Shown in pieces: positions 55,589 through 64,000 of a DNA stretch of 64,000 nt. The notes under the pieces are model-generated. The model was given only the letters and a program-made list of their open reading frames with translations. It did not search any database and was not told the DNA's origin. A program made the translations under genes and the position numbers. Source of the DNA: Psococerastis gibbosa (taxonomy: Eukaryota > Arthropoda > Insecta > Psocodea > Psocidae); contig OZ020488.1 in the NCBI GenBank assembly GCA_963971405.1, positions 32,507,089 through 32,571,088 of the forward strand, written 5' to 3'. The first letter of the stretch is position 1; the number at the start of each line of letters is the position of its first letter.

Positions 55589-56464
55589 ATGCCGCAGACC
55601 ACAGCCACAACCGCTACAGCTACGACCGCTACAGCTACGACCGCTACAGCTACAACTGCTACAGCCACAACACCGACACCCACGGCTACAACCAAGATGA
55701 CAGGCCCTGCTAGTACGATGGCAGTCTCGGTCAAGCTTCCACCCTTCTGGACACAGTCGGCCAACCTGTCACCGGCACTGTGGTTCACTCAAGCGGAGGC
55801 TCAGTTCGCACTTGCTGGGGTCACAATGGAAACGACGAAATATTACCACGTCCTTTCAGCGCTCGACCAAAGTACCCTCAGCGAGATCTCAGATTTGTTA
55901 GCTGCCCCAGTACCAGTAAACCCATACACTGAGCTAAAAACGCAGTTAATCCAACGAATGAGTCTTCCAGCAAGCAGTCGCATTCAGCTACTAATGTCGG
56001 AAGACATAGGGGACAAAACTCCCAGCTCTTTTCTCCGGAGACTGCGGGCCCTCGCAGAGAAAGCCATATCAGACTCGGTTTTACGCACCATTTGGACGTC
56101 TCGCCTCCCGCACGCTATACAATTGGCAATCATCGGTCATGATCACCTGTCACTAGGTGACGTCGCGAACCTCGCCGACAAGATGGCCACCATCAATTCA
56201 GCAACACGTGACCGGATTCTTGAGTGCACAATGGCCCCTGTGGACCTATTGAAGACGTTAACAGAGAACGTCGCGGCTCTACAGGCACAGTTCGCCGACA
56301 GATACGGACAACGTGCCACACAGCCACGGTTCCAGCGCCAGTTCCGTTCACCAGCGCCTAAACAAGACCCAACTTGGTGTTTTTACCACCAAACCTATGG
56401 GAGGAAGGCCAGAAAGTGCCAGCAGCCATGCAGATTTCCGAAAAACGACGATCGCAGCCAGTAA
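55589..56464 (+). CDS. gag: Gag of the Ty3/gypsy element
   Basis: The recognisable capsid region runs from about 55718 ([11 protein letters not shown], then [16 protein letters not shown] and [11 protein letters not shown]) and ends with a cysteine/histidine cluster, [18 protein letters not shown], typical of mag-like Gag. Gag packages the RNA and forms the particle. The open frame reaches back to 54926 inside the LTR, so the start is uncertain. An ATG at 55589, after the minisatellite, precedes an Ala/Thr-rich repeat and is my choice; ATGs at 55697 and 55718 are also possible. The last 91 bases overlap pol, which is in the -1 frame. Confidence 0.8.
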   Translation: MPQTTATTATATTATATTATATTATATTPTPTATTKMTGPASTMAVSVKLPPFWTQSANLSPALWFTQAEAQFALAGVTMETTKYYHVLSALDQSTLSEISDLLAAPVPVNPYTELKTQLIQRMSLPASSRIQLLMSEDIGDKTPSSFLRRLRALAEKAISDSVLRTIWTSRLPHAIQLAIIGHDHLSLGDVANLADKMATINSATRDRILECTMAPVDLLKTLTENVAALQAQFADRYGQRATQPRFQRQFRSPAPKQDPTWCFYHQTYGRKARKCQQPCRFPKNDDRSQ

Positions 56465-59400
56465 AGGCAGGGCCTGCCTGCGCCACTACACACCTGCTTA
56501 AAACCTCACATCGCCTTCTTATCACGGACCCTTGCACCAAGATACGTTATCTCATTGACACAGGGTCCGACATCTGCGTTTTTCCACGTGCCCGTCTCAA
56601 CCTACCGCTCCGTCGTACTCAACTCGAGCTGACTGCCGCCAATGGCACAATCATCAATACGTACGGAACAACAGCTCAACAACTGGACCTGGGATTACGA
56701 CGCAGTTTCCGTTGGAATTTCATCATTGCCGATGTCACGCAGCCCATCATCGGTGCAGACTTTCTCGCAGCCTCTAATTTGCTGGTGGATCTCCAGAACT
56801 CAAAGCTGATCGACGGGACAACGCATCGCAAGGCGAACCTGTGTCAAAGCCCCTCCAAGCAACCTAGCGTTTCTACCTTAACAATACCGCACAGTACCCC
56901 GGCCAGTCTAAAAGTAATAATTGAGGAGTTTAGCGACCTCACGCGGCCGAGACAACCCACAGACCAGGTCAAACACTCCACGGTCCACTACATTAGAACG
57001 ACAGACGGACCTCCCGTCTCCGCTCGCCCACGCCGGTTGGCCCCGGACAAGTTTATTATCGCCAAAAAGGAGTTCAACGACATGATCCAGACCGGCGTAT
57101 GTCGTCCGTCCGACAGCCCATGGGCCTCACCATTACACCTAGTACCTAAAAGCGACCATTCATGGCGCCCATGCGGGGACTACAGACGGCTCAATGCTCG
57201 AACAATTCCTGACGCGTACCCAGTCCGCCACATCGCAGATTTCAGTGCAGAATTGCGAGGAAAAACCGTATTCAGCAAAATAGACCTGGTCAAAGCATTC
57301 ACCCAGATACCAGTTTCCAATGGTGACATTCCAAAGACAGCAATAAATACTCCGTTCGGCCTTTTCGAATTCCCATTCATGACATTCGGTCTTCGCAATG
57401 CTGCTCAAACCTTCCAACGCTTCATGGATAACATCCTACGCGACCTCCCGTGGGCATATTCATACATCGACGACGTACTGGTTGCATCGAGTGATAAGCA
57501 GGAGCACGAATCACACCTACGTCAACTCTTCCAACGATTCCGAGAATATGGCCTAGTCATTAATCCTAGCAAGTGTACCCTCGGCGTTGGGTCAATCAGC
57601 TTTCTTGGTTACCTCGTGTCAGCAGAAGGCACACAAGCCCTACCAGACAGGGTAAAGGCACTCACTGAATACCCTCTTCCAAAGACATTCAAAGATCTAC
57701 GCCGTTTCCTTGGCATGATTAACTACTACCGCCGGTTCCTACCAAATGCAGCCAACGAACAAGCACCACTCAACACGTTGTTATCTGGAGACAAGGTAAA
57801 AGGGAACGCTACGATACCATGGACAACAAAGCTTACCGAAGCTTTCAGCTCATGCAAACACAGTCTGGCACGCATCACCCTACTCGCGCATCCAGATCAT
57901 ACGGCTCCGATTGCACTAGTCACAGATGCATCAGACACCAGTATCGGAGCTACAGTCCAACAACGGATCAACGATCATTGGCAGCCATTGGCATTCTTCT
58001 CGCAGAAACTTAAAGAAAACCAACGAACATGGTCCGCCTACGATCGCGAATTGCTTGCGGTACACGACGCCATTCGTCATTTCCGTTACCTGCTAGAAGC
58101 GCGCGCTTTTGTCGTGTATACCGATCACAAACCGTTGACGCACGCTTTTCAGAATCCAAAAACAAGTTGCTCACCTCGCCAAATGCGGCAAATGGAATTC
58201 GTCTCTCAATTCACCACGGACATCCAATACATCGCTGGGCAGGACAACTTGGCCGCTGATGCATTCTCAAGAATCGAAGCAATCTCTACTCCCGTATCTC
58301 CTGAGCAACTTTCTTCTGCTCAGAAAGACGACAGAGAACTCAAAGAGCTTCGGTCCAGTAGAAAGACGTCCCTCATCCTCGTTGATGTTCCCATTCCGGG
58401 CTCTGATTCAGTCCTTACGTGCGATTCTAGTCAAGACATACAACGCCCATTTGTGCCCAAACCATTACGTCGACAACTTTTCGAGCACCTACACAGCCTA
58501 CATCACCCAGGAATAGCAGCGTCTGCTAACCTGGTTGCCCAACGCTACATATGGCCTTCTATCCGTAAGGATTGCCGCGCTTGGGCTCGTCTGTGTGTCA
58601 ACTGTCAATTGTCCAAGATACATCGACACACCCTCACTGCGATTGGAACCTTTACTCAGCCTGACCGACGGTTTCAGCACATACACCTCGACATTGTAGG
58701 CCCATTACCACCGTCGGAAGGCTACACGTATTTGTTAACACTCGTTGACCGTTTCACGCGATGGCCGGAAGCCGCTCCTATGGTGAACATCACCGCCGAA
58801 AACGTCGCCAGAACCCTCATTTCCTGCTGGATCAGCCGGTTTGGGTGCCCGGAGACAATTACTACAGATCGCGGCCGACAGTTTGAGAGCCATTTGTTTG
58901 CTGACCTGGCCCGATTATGCGGATTTCACCATGCACGGACTACCAGTTACCACCCTGCATCCAACGGCATGGTAGAGCGTATGCACCGCTCACTCAAAGC
59001 CTCCATTATGTGTCATGCCAATGACAAATGGACGGAAGCCCTTCCACTAGTTTTACTGGGCATGCGCGCCACTCTTAAGAAAGATCTTCAAGCTTCTCCA
59101 GCAGATCTGGTCTATGGTGAACCATTAAAACTACCAGGACAGATGCTGACAACTCCTCCTTCAAATCAGAGTCCGGCGGACACTCTCATCTCACTTCGAA
59201 GGAAATTCGACTCACTACGCCCCACTCGCGTCAAGAGACACGGGGCTCATCAAACATTCATCCCACAAGACCTTGCCAAGGCCACGCACGTTTTCGTGAG
59301 ACAAGACCACGTCCGTGCTTCCCTCGAACGTCCTTATGCGGGACCATTCCCTGTGTTAAGTCGCACCGACAAAACAGTTACGATTTCAAGCCGCGGTCGT

Positions 59401-59637
59401 GCGGTTACTGTGTCAATGGACAGGGTCAAGCCGGCCTACATTAATGCCAGTACAGACGAACCGTCCCACCAGTCTACGATCAACCCCCCGCATCAGCATC
59501 CTGCTCAAGATAAACCTCAGGAGAAGGTCTCCTCACCACTTCCTGCCACTGACGTCGTGCCGACACCACCGACTCGCACCACTCGCTCAGGTCGTCACGT
59601 CCACGTTCCACGACATTTCTCCGACTTCCAGTCTTAG
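56374..59637 (+). CDS. pol: Pol of the Ty3/gypsy element (protease, RT, RNase H, integrase)
   Basis: One open frame of 1087 residues, probably reached from gag by a -1 frameshift in the overlap. In order: aspartic protease (LIDTGSD, about 58-64); reverse transcriptase with [10 protein letters not shown] and the catalytic YIDD (about 363); RNase H with TDAS (about 515); integrase with an HHCC zinc site (HH about 705-711, CxxC about 740), then D (about 771), D in TDRG (about 830) and E in VERMH (about 866); and a GPF module (about 989). The frame has no stop, so all enzyme domains could be functional. It makes cDNA and inserts it into the host genome. The frame closes just before the polypurine tract and 3' LTR. 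Confidence 0.95.
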   Translation: MVFLPPNLWEEGQKVPAAMQISEKRRSQPVKAGPACATTHLLKTSHRLLITDPCTKIRYLIDTGSDICVFPRARLNLPLRRTQLELTAANGTIINTYGTTAQQLDLGLRRSFRWNFIIADVTQPIIGADFLAASNLLVDLQNSKLIDGTTHRKANLCQSPSKQPSVSTLTIPHSTPASLKVIIEEFSDLTRPRQPTDQVKHSTVHYIRTTDGPPVSARPRRLAPDKFIIAKKEFNDMIQTGVCRPSDSPWASPLHLVPKSDHSWRPCGDYRRLNARTIPDAYPVRHIADFSAELRGKTVFSKIDLVKAFTQIPVSNGDIPKTAINTPFGLFEFPFMTFGLRNAAQTFQRFMDNILRDLPWAYSYIDDVLVASSDKQEHESHLRQLFQRFREYGLVINPSKCTLGVGSISFLGYLVSAEGTQALPDRVKALTEYPLPKTFKDLRRFLGMINYYRRFLPNAANEQAPLNTLLSGDKVKGNATIPWTTKLTEAFSSCKHSLARITLLAHPDHTAPIALVTDASDTSIGATVQQRINDHWQPLAFFSQKLKENQRTWSAYDRELLAVHDAIRHFRYLLEARAFVVYTDHKPLTHAFQNPKTSCSPRQMRQMEFVSQFTTDIQYIAGQDNLAADAFSRIEAISTPVSPEQLSSAQKDDRELKELRSSRKTSLILVDVPIPGSDSVLTCDSSQDIQRPFVPKPLRRQLFEHLHSLHHPGIAASANLVAQRYIWPSIRKDCRAWARLCVNCQLSKIHRHTLTAIGTFTQPDRRFQHIHLDIVGPLPPSEGYTYLLTLVDRFTRWPEAAPMVNITAENVARTLISCWISRFGCPETITTDRGRQFESHLFADLARLCGFHHARTTSYHPASNGMVERMHRSLKASIMCHANDKWTEALPLVLLGMRATLKKDLQASPADLVYGEPLKLPGQMLTTPPSNQSPADTLISLRRKFDSLRPTRVKRHGAHQTFIPQDLAKATHVFVRQDHVRASLERPYAGPFPVLSRTDKTVTISSRGRAVTVSMDRVKPAYINASTDEPSHQSTINPPHQHPAQDKPQEKVSSPLPATDVVPTPPTRTTRSGRHVHVPRHFSDFQS

Positions 59638-59648
59638 GAGGGGGGTAA

Positions 59649-60035
59649 TGTGGGGACCACTTAGTCCCACATGTGTAATAACCAGTCTGCTTCCAGCTTC
59701 ACCTTTTTCCCGGTAGATGGCGCTGTTCACATTCAGATAATTCAATATTCCTCAATCTTCCTTTTACGTATTTATTTCTCTTATTCAATAATATCTTTAA
59801 TCTACCCTCTGTGTCTCATCAGCTCCTTTAGCTGTGGACACAGAGTTGGTTTTTCTATATGGAAGCAGGCTGGATCAAATTCAATATTAATTGTAAGCAT
59901 GTATCGTTCTCGTCTCACAGCTCATATTGTAACCACTGTGTGTTAAATTACTCTAACTTGAGTCGAAGCACTGCAATACAAACCAATTCAAGTCTACACT
60001 GCCTATTCAATTGCATCGTCCTTCGACAAGCTACA
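59649..60035 (+). repeat. 3' LTR of the Ty3/gypsy element (387 bp)
   Basis: I see no difference from the 5' LTR on side-by-side reading. It is preceded by the polypurine tract ggaggggggtaa. The right flank begins tcagcattgagg. Confidence 0.93.
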
Positions 60036-60351
60036 TCAGCATTGAGGATCGAAAATTCCACCCATACTGGCCATACCCATACTGGCTATAGCCCATAACC
60101 GTTATATAATCATAATATAGTCTATTTGACCAAATGAAAAAAAATTCCCCTTAGTGTTGCCAAAAATTTTAATAGGGGAAAATTACTGCCAGAGTAATTA
60201 CTCTATGCCTTTGATTGCAAAGCCCTGACTTGAGCGAGAAATAATAATCAGTTAGGCCAACACAAGCTTGGTGTAGCTTATATTTTTACCTATTATAGGC
60301 CCTAGCTCCACAGTATGTAACTTAGCATTTAAAGAACAACTACATTGAACT

Positions 60352-60607
60352 TACTTTCCGTTGTCTTGAACGTTTCCACACTGAAAGATATGCCAATGGA
60401 GTGAGCGGCCTCAATATGCTCGCGTAACTTTTCGTATGTTACAAACACCTCTTTACAATCAGGGCAGATAGGGCCGTAGAAAGAATTTCTTCAAATTAAA
60501 TGTGTCAGTGTGTCACAGTTATCCTTTTTATGGAAAGTACGTAAATGCCGCATTAATGAGTTGTTGAATTGAAATACTACTCCACAAAACCAGCACAGAA
60601 AACTCAT
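60352..60607 (-). pseudogene. C2H2 zinc-finger exon with an in-frame TGA
   Basis: From ATG at 60607 the minus strand encodes one C2H2 finger (CWFCGVVFQFNNSLMRHLRT then FH), a TGA at 60493-60491, and in the same frame a second finger (CPDCKEVFVTYEKLREHIEA then AH), followed by a good donor (gtaagt) near 60352. Both fingers have regular spacing, so the frame is real, and the TGA is the only break. It may be a pseudogene, a 5' exon with an internal splice, or a readthrough case. The next exons would fall in or beyond the Ty3/gypsy insertion. Function not recognised. Confidence 0.6.
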
Positions 60608-60767
60608 TTTGAACGTTTTAAATACCAAATACGTGGTGTAAAACAGTTTCCAATGCCAAGCCGGGAAGACGGAAGCAAATGGTCAATGGAGGCTACATAT
60701 ATTGTTTTTTGTTATATCTTACAGCTGATGTGTTGATGTGTTTACAGTTTACACGTGGAAAAAGGGT

Positions 60768-60985
60768 TCCATTTTGCATTGCGTTCCTCAAGAACCTAAT
60801 ATTTTTGTATCCGTTGCAACTAGCTCCTAGCACAAGCCTTAAGGAACGTTCATAGGAACGGCTCCAGTAAGAACGACCCACCACTAGTGTTGAGTAGAAA
60901 AAGGGCTTTATAACACACAATGTGTCCATGCTTGCTTGTGATTGGTCGGCATCTGTAGAGCTCTAGATCCCTGTGATATAATGAT
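60768..60985 (-). repeat. Repeat family H, copy 2 (inverted)
   Basis: This is the reverse complement of 53405-53600, with an added piece of about 20 bp around cgttcataggaacggctcca. Type unknown. Confidence 0.75.
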
Positions 60986-61454
60986 AAAAAGATAAACAAA
61001 AACAAAACAAAATTCGTGGCAGAAGACTGAATGTCAGTGGCATGAGATCAATGGTGGCATGTGCCAGATTCATTCGTCTGCTGTTGTGACGTCACATTCA
61101 ATGTTCAATCAGACAATCACTCATCAGAAAGAAAATAAAAGGAGCAGTGCCAGTTTTATTCAAAAGCCGTATTTTACCTGGCCGTGTTTCTTAATTTTTA
61201 ATTACCCCGGGCAATCATACTTAAGATTAATCACTTTTACAAAGACCTTAGAAGTTAATTTCAACAATCAGAATGGAATAGTTTTATATTTTTAGTTACA
61301 TTTTTGTTGTCACTTCTCAATAAACAATGGCCTCATCATTTTGAACAAGTAATGGTACTCAATTGAATGAATAGCTATTTCTTTGAATGTGGTGATTCAA
61401 ATTGTTTTAATAGTTATTTGAATTTGGAAAAGAAATGTAAGTAAGTTCAGTAAG

Positions 61455-63474
61455 ATGACTTCCCATAAAAGCGGAACTCAAAACGGACGCAAAAAATTAC
61501 AGGTACGTATAAGCTATCATATCGCCTTGCCATAGCTGGCGTAGACTGGTTATTATTCAAAATACTGATGGGCCCCCTCGCTCACTATGTGTATTGTGTA
61601 CAGTGTAAACTTCTCTGGAAATAGTGATCGCAGAGGCTCTAACGTGGTCTCATACATCCCCGTTCTGAAAGCGAAGTCCCAAACGTACCGTCAACAGCTG
61701 CGGTCGAGGTTCAGCTCAGTAGAAGCTGCTAGCCTGCTACATATACTAATATACATAAAACTAGTGAGTCCGGTGTACTATTCCGCCTAAAAAACAGTGA
61801 ATTTCTTGTTAACTTATAACTGAAGTTATATATATAGGCCTATGAGGATTATTAACGTAATAAAATTAATGCATACGTTTATTAATTTCAATATTCCTGT
61901 TGGAATCGTTGCTTCCACTTTGTTCTGTACAAAAAAAAACCTTTACTAAGAGTAATAACACCAGTATCTGAGCCTGACAGGATAGGAAGCTAGCATCTTA
62001 CCACACCAGCAGCCTGATCGAGGCGATTATAATACCGGGGTTAAATAAATACCCTAGGATTATAACTGTAAACAAACAAATTTTGAATAGCACTTTCCAT
62101 TACAAAATTATCTTGTTTACATTTTTACTACCAGGGGATTAAATAAATACCGGTATTATAATCGCCTCGATCAGGCAGCAGGCCTAGCTATAGGGAGTTA
62201 GCAAATTGCAGTTCTGAGCCATTGCAACCCCATTTTTGTTTAATTTCTTTATATTTAGGATTCTTATGATTTTTTAGTAGATACTGTCATTTGTGGTGGA
62301 GATTAATGCAACAAATTGGAGATCATTAAAATTAACCCATGCGTTCTTATTGACTTCTTGACACTACTTTGTTTTATTCATGTAAAAATATATTACCGTT
62401 TTAGGTGTCATTCGTTATTAGAGATGAGGTTGAAAAACGCCACCGAGCTGGCGTCAGCAGCTTGCAATTTGACGCTAACTCAAATAGACTGTACTCCGCT
62501 GGGCACGATAGCATTATTCGAATGTGGAACTGCAAAAATCCCACAGATCCTTATTTTTCATCAATGGAACACCATACAGATTGGGTTAACGATATTGTTC
62601 TTTGTTGTGGTGGCAGGAATCGTGAGTAATTTTTTATTATTTTTTATTTTTGTCTTCAAAATACCGTGATCACACTTACCCGAGGGACTAGATATATAAT
62701 TTTAAGAAACGGGTTTAAATGCCTTTAATATGGCTAATAATAATAAATGTAACTGTCCCTCGTGATTTCCACAATTATTTGTCTTAATTTATCTCAAGTA
62801 AGTCAACATAATAATTGCAAATTTTAATTAAAGAAAGCATGGAAATATTAGAGTGTATTTTTTTGTAGTAACTAGTAGTAGTAGTAGTGTTCGTCGGGTT
62901 AATAACGACTTAGGCCTCATATTTGGGCCCATATAGCGACCCCGACTTGACTGTCCTACGCCAGCCCATAGGACAGTGGACCTCCTAATTATAGTGGATT
63001 CCGAACCACTTGGGAAACACAGTGAAGTCACACGATTAGTTCGGAGGTGACCAGGACAAGTCCTACCATGTTTCCCTACCGGCACTGTGCACACGACCAA
63101 GTTATCTGCAGCTTTGAACCTGCTCTGGTTCACTGGATTCAACTTGGTATGGCGGCCGGTTAGTAACTAGCTTACTAGCATAGCGTACATGGTTCGAGTT
63201 CTCTACGAATTTAACTCAAGAATCATTTTGGACCAGAACTCAAATTCATCAAAATTTTCAGTGATATCCGCCAGTTCTGACACTACGGTAAAAGTTTGGA
63301 ATGCCAACAAAGGGTTTTGTATGTCGACTTTACGTACTCACAAGGACTACGTTAAAGCCCTTGCCTACGCGAAAGAATTGGAATGGGTCGCGTCAGCAGG
63401 CTTAGACTGCACTATATATCTGTGGGATGTCAACCGCCTCACGGCTCTCACCACAATCAATAATACAGTCAGTA
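61455..63474 (+). CDS. WDR48: WDR48 (USP1-associated factor), first three coding exons
   Basis: Exons: 61455-61502 (ATG, 16 residues, ends phase 0), 62405-62621 and 63262-63474 (ends phase 1). The rest is beyond the right edge. The product is a WD40 protein that binds and activates deubiquitinases of the USP1, USP12 and USP46 type. Diagnostic stretches match animal WDR48 closely: [76 protein letters not shown] and [14 protein letters not shown]. That covers the first three WD repeats. Intron 1 contains a family R MITE. No core promoter was identified upstream, where the inverted family H repeat ends about 470 bp before the ATG. Confidence 0.95.
62013..62175 (+). repeat. CAGCAG-site MITE (family R), copy 3 (163 bp)
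   Basis: The ends are cctgatcgaggcgattataa and its complement, flanked by exact cagcag direct repeats (62007-62012 and 62176-62181). It is nearly identical to the copy at 26922. It lies in WDR48 intron 1. Confidence 0.9.
62973..63040 (+). repeat. Repeat family G, copy 2
   Basis: It matches 34214-34280: gtggacctcctaattatagt, accacttgggaaacacagtg and aagtcac. It lies in WDR48 intron 2. Confidence 0.55.
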
Positions 63475-64000
63475 GTGAGTATTTTTGATGTGCTATATTG
63501 GAATTGGTAAATTATATACTTGCTTACTTTACTTTGTCCAACGCCATTTCTTAGCTGTTTTATCATCCGACGCCGAGCTTCTTATTTTCTGCCTGCAGTG
63601 TTGGTGTTTTGGCGCTGGGAGCAGTTTGACCAGTGGTCCCCGTCCGTCGTCGCTGTCTGACGGAGTTAATTTTTTGACCTGCGGCAAACTATGAAAATTA
63701 GTAGAGTATATGGAACATGGCAACGCCTATCCATGTCACATCTGCCTTTCACTGTAGTTAGTAGAACCTGGAGAGGCAGCTAGGTCAAACAAAGGTCAAG
63801 GAAGGGCATGTGTGCATGTGACTAAATAATAATAATAATTTGCATTTTTTTCTTCAAGTACAACAGTTACAATTTAATTACATTTGGGATCCCAGAAGAC
63901 AAGTAATCAATCTTTGTCTGTCTGCTCATAACAGTTATAGTTTTACAATTACATAGAGGTCATTAACGATATCGAATATCCTCCACTAACTTACTTAACA
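63475..64000. other. WDR48 intron 3, no further exon seen
   Basis: The next WDR48 exon, expected to continue after NNTVS, is not visible before the window ends. No other feature was recognised. Confidence 0.5.

Larger units (their letters stand above)
54716..60035 (+). mobile_element. Ty3/gypsy LTR retrotransposon, apparently intact (5.3 kb)
   Basis: In order it has a 387-bp LTR, a primer binding site, a minisatellite leader or gag start, gag, pol (protease, RT, RNase H, integrase), a polypurine tract (aggaggggggtaa) and a second LTR. No envelope gene is present. The gag zinc-knuckle-like end and domain order suggest the mag-like branch. Apparent LTR identity points to a very recent insertion. 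The expected 4-6-bp target duplication is not evident: the left flank ends acatt and the right flank begins tcagc. The element lies between the inverted family H copies. Confidence 0.95.

Noticed and set aside
55098..55610. 170-codon minus-strand open frame rich in W, N, G, E and L
   Set aside because: It is the reverse reading of the CCAGTT minisatellite; no independent support.
55558..55788. Minus-strand Val/Ala-rich frame
   Set aside because: Reverse reading of the gctacagctacgaccg repeat in gag.

Overview
The window is AT-rich eukaryotic DNA with spliced genes, GT-AG introns and a dense load of transposons and inverted repeats. An invertebrate, most likely an arthropod, fits best: a membrane-type peptidoglycan recognition protein with a cryptic RHIM-like motif, tandem luciferase/4CL-like acyl-CoA synthetases, PIF- and hAT-type MITEs and a mag-like Ty3/gypsy element. 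The species cannot be named from sequence alone.

Layout. From 1 to 38.3 kb there are three paralogous adenylate-forming enzymes. One is on the minus strand (first coding exon at 6.5 kb, second at 1.7 kb, remainder beyond the left edge). It is head-to-head with a complete ten-exon gene at 12.7-18.2 kb. A third copy lies downstream in tandem (29.3-38.3 kb, first exon not found). A 156-bp tandem array lies between the divergent pair. A complete hAT element with exact 8-bp target duplications (18.5-22.3 kb) lies between the tandem pair. The third synthetase converges on a minus-strand membrane PGRP gene (47.3 to 38.7 kb). Upstream on the minus strand follow the tRNA-splicing endonuclease subunit TSEN34 (52.6 to 49.6 kb), a young Ty3/gypsy element with apparently identical 387-bp LTRs (54.7-60.0 kb), a minus-strand C2H2 zinc-finger exon with an in-frame TGA, and the first three coding exons of WDR48 on the plus strand (61.5-63.5 kb).

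The genes do not form a single pathway. The synthetases make acyl-AMP and then probably acyl-CoA. The PGRP looks like a non-catalytic receptor of the Imd type. TSEN34 cuts tRNA introns. WDR48 is a cofactor of USP1-type deubiquitinases.

The most unusual material is in the repeats. At least ten PIF/Harbinger-like hairpin MITEs differ in their middle arm sequence from copy to copy, yet each copy keeps its two arms complementary. Four longer copies look like one MITE sitting at the exact centre of another and amplified as a unit. Other families are a TTAA-flanked foldback, a MITE at CAGCAG/CTGCAG sites with 6-bp duplications, several tRNA-derived SINEs, a nested solo LTR and LINE remnants.

Exon boundaries were set by eye from splice signals, reading phase and comparison between paralogues; no alignment program was run.
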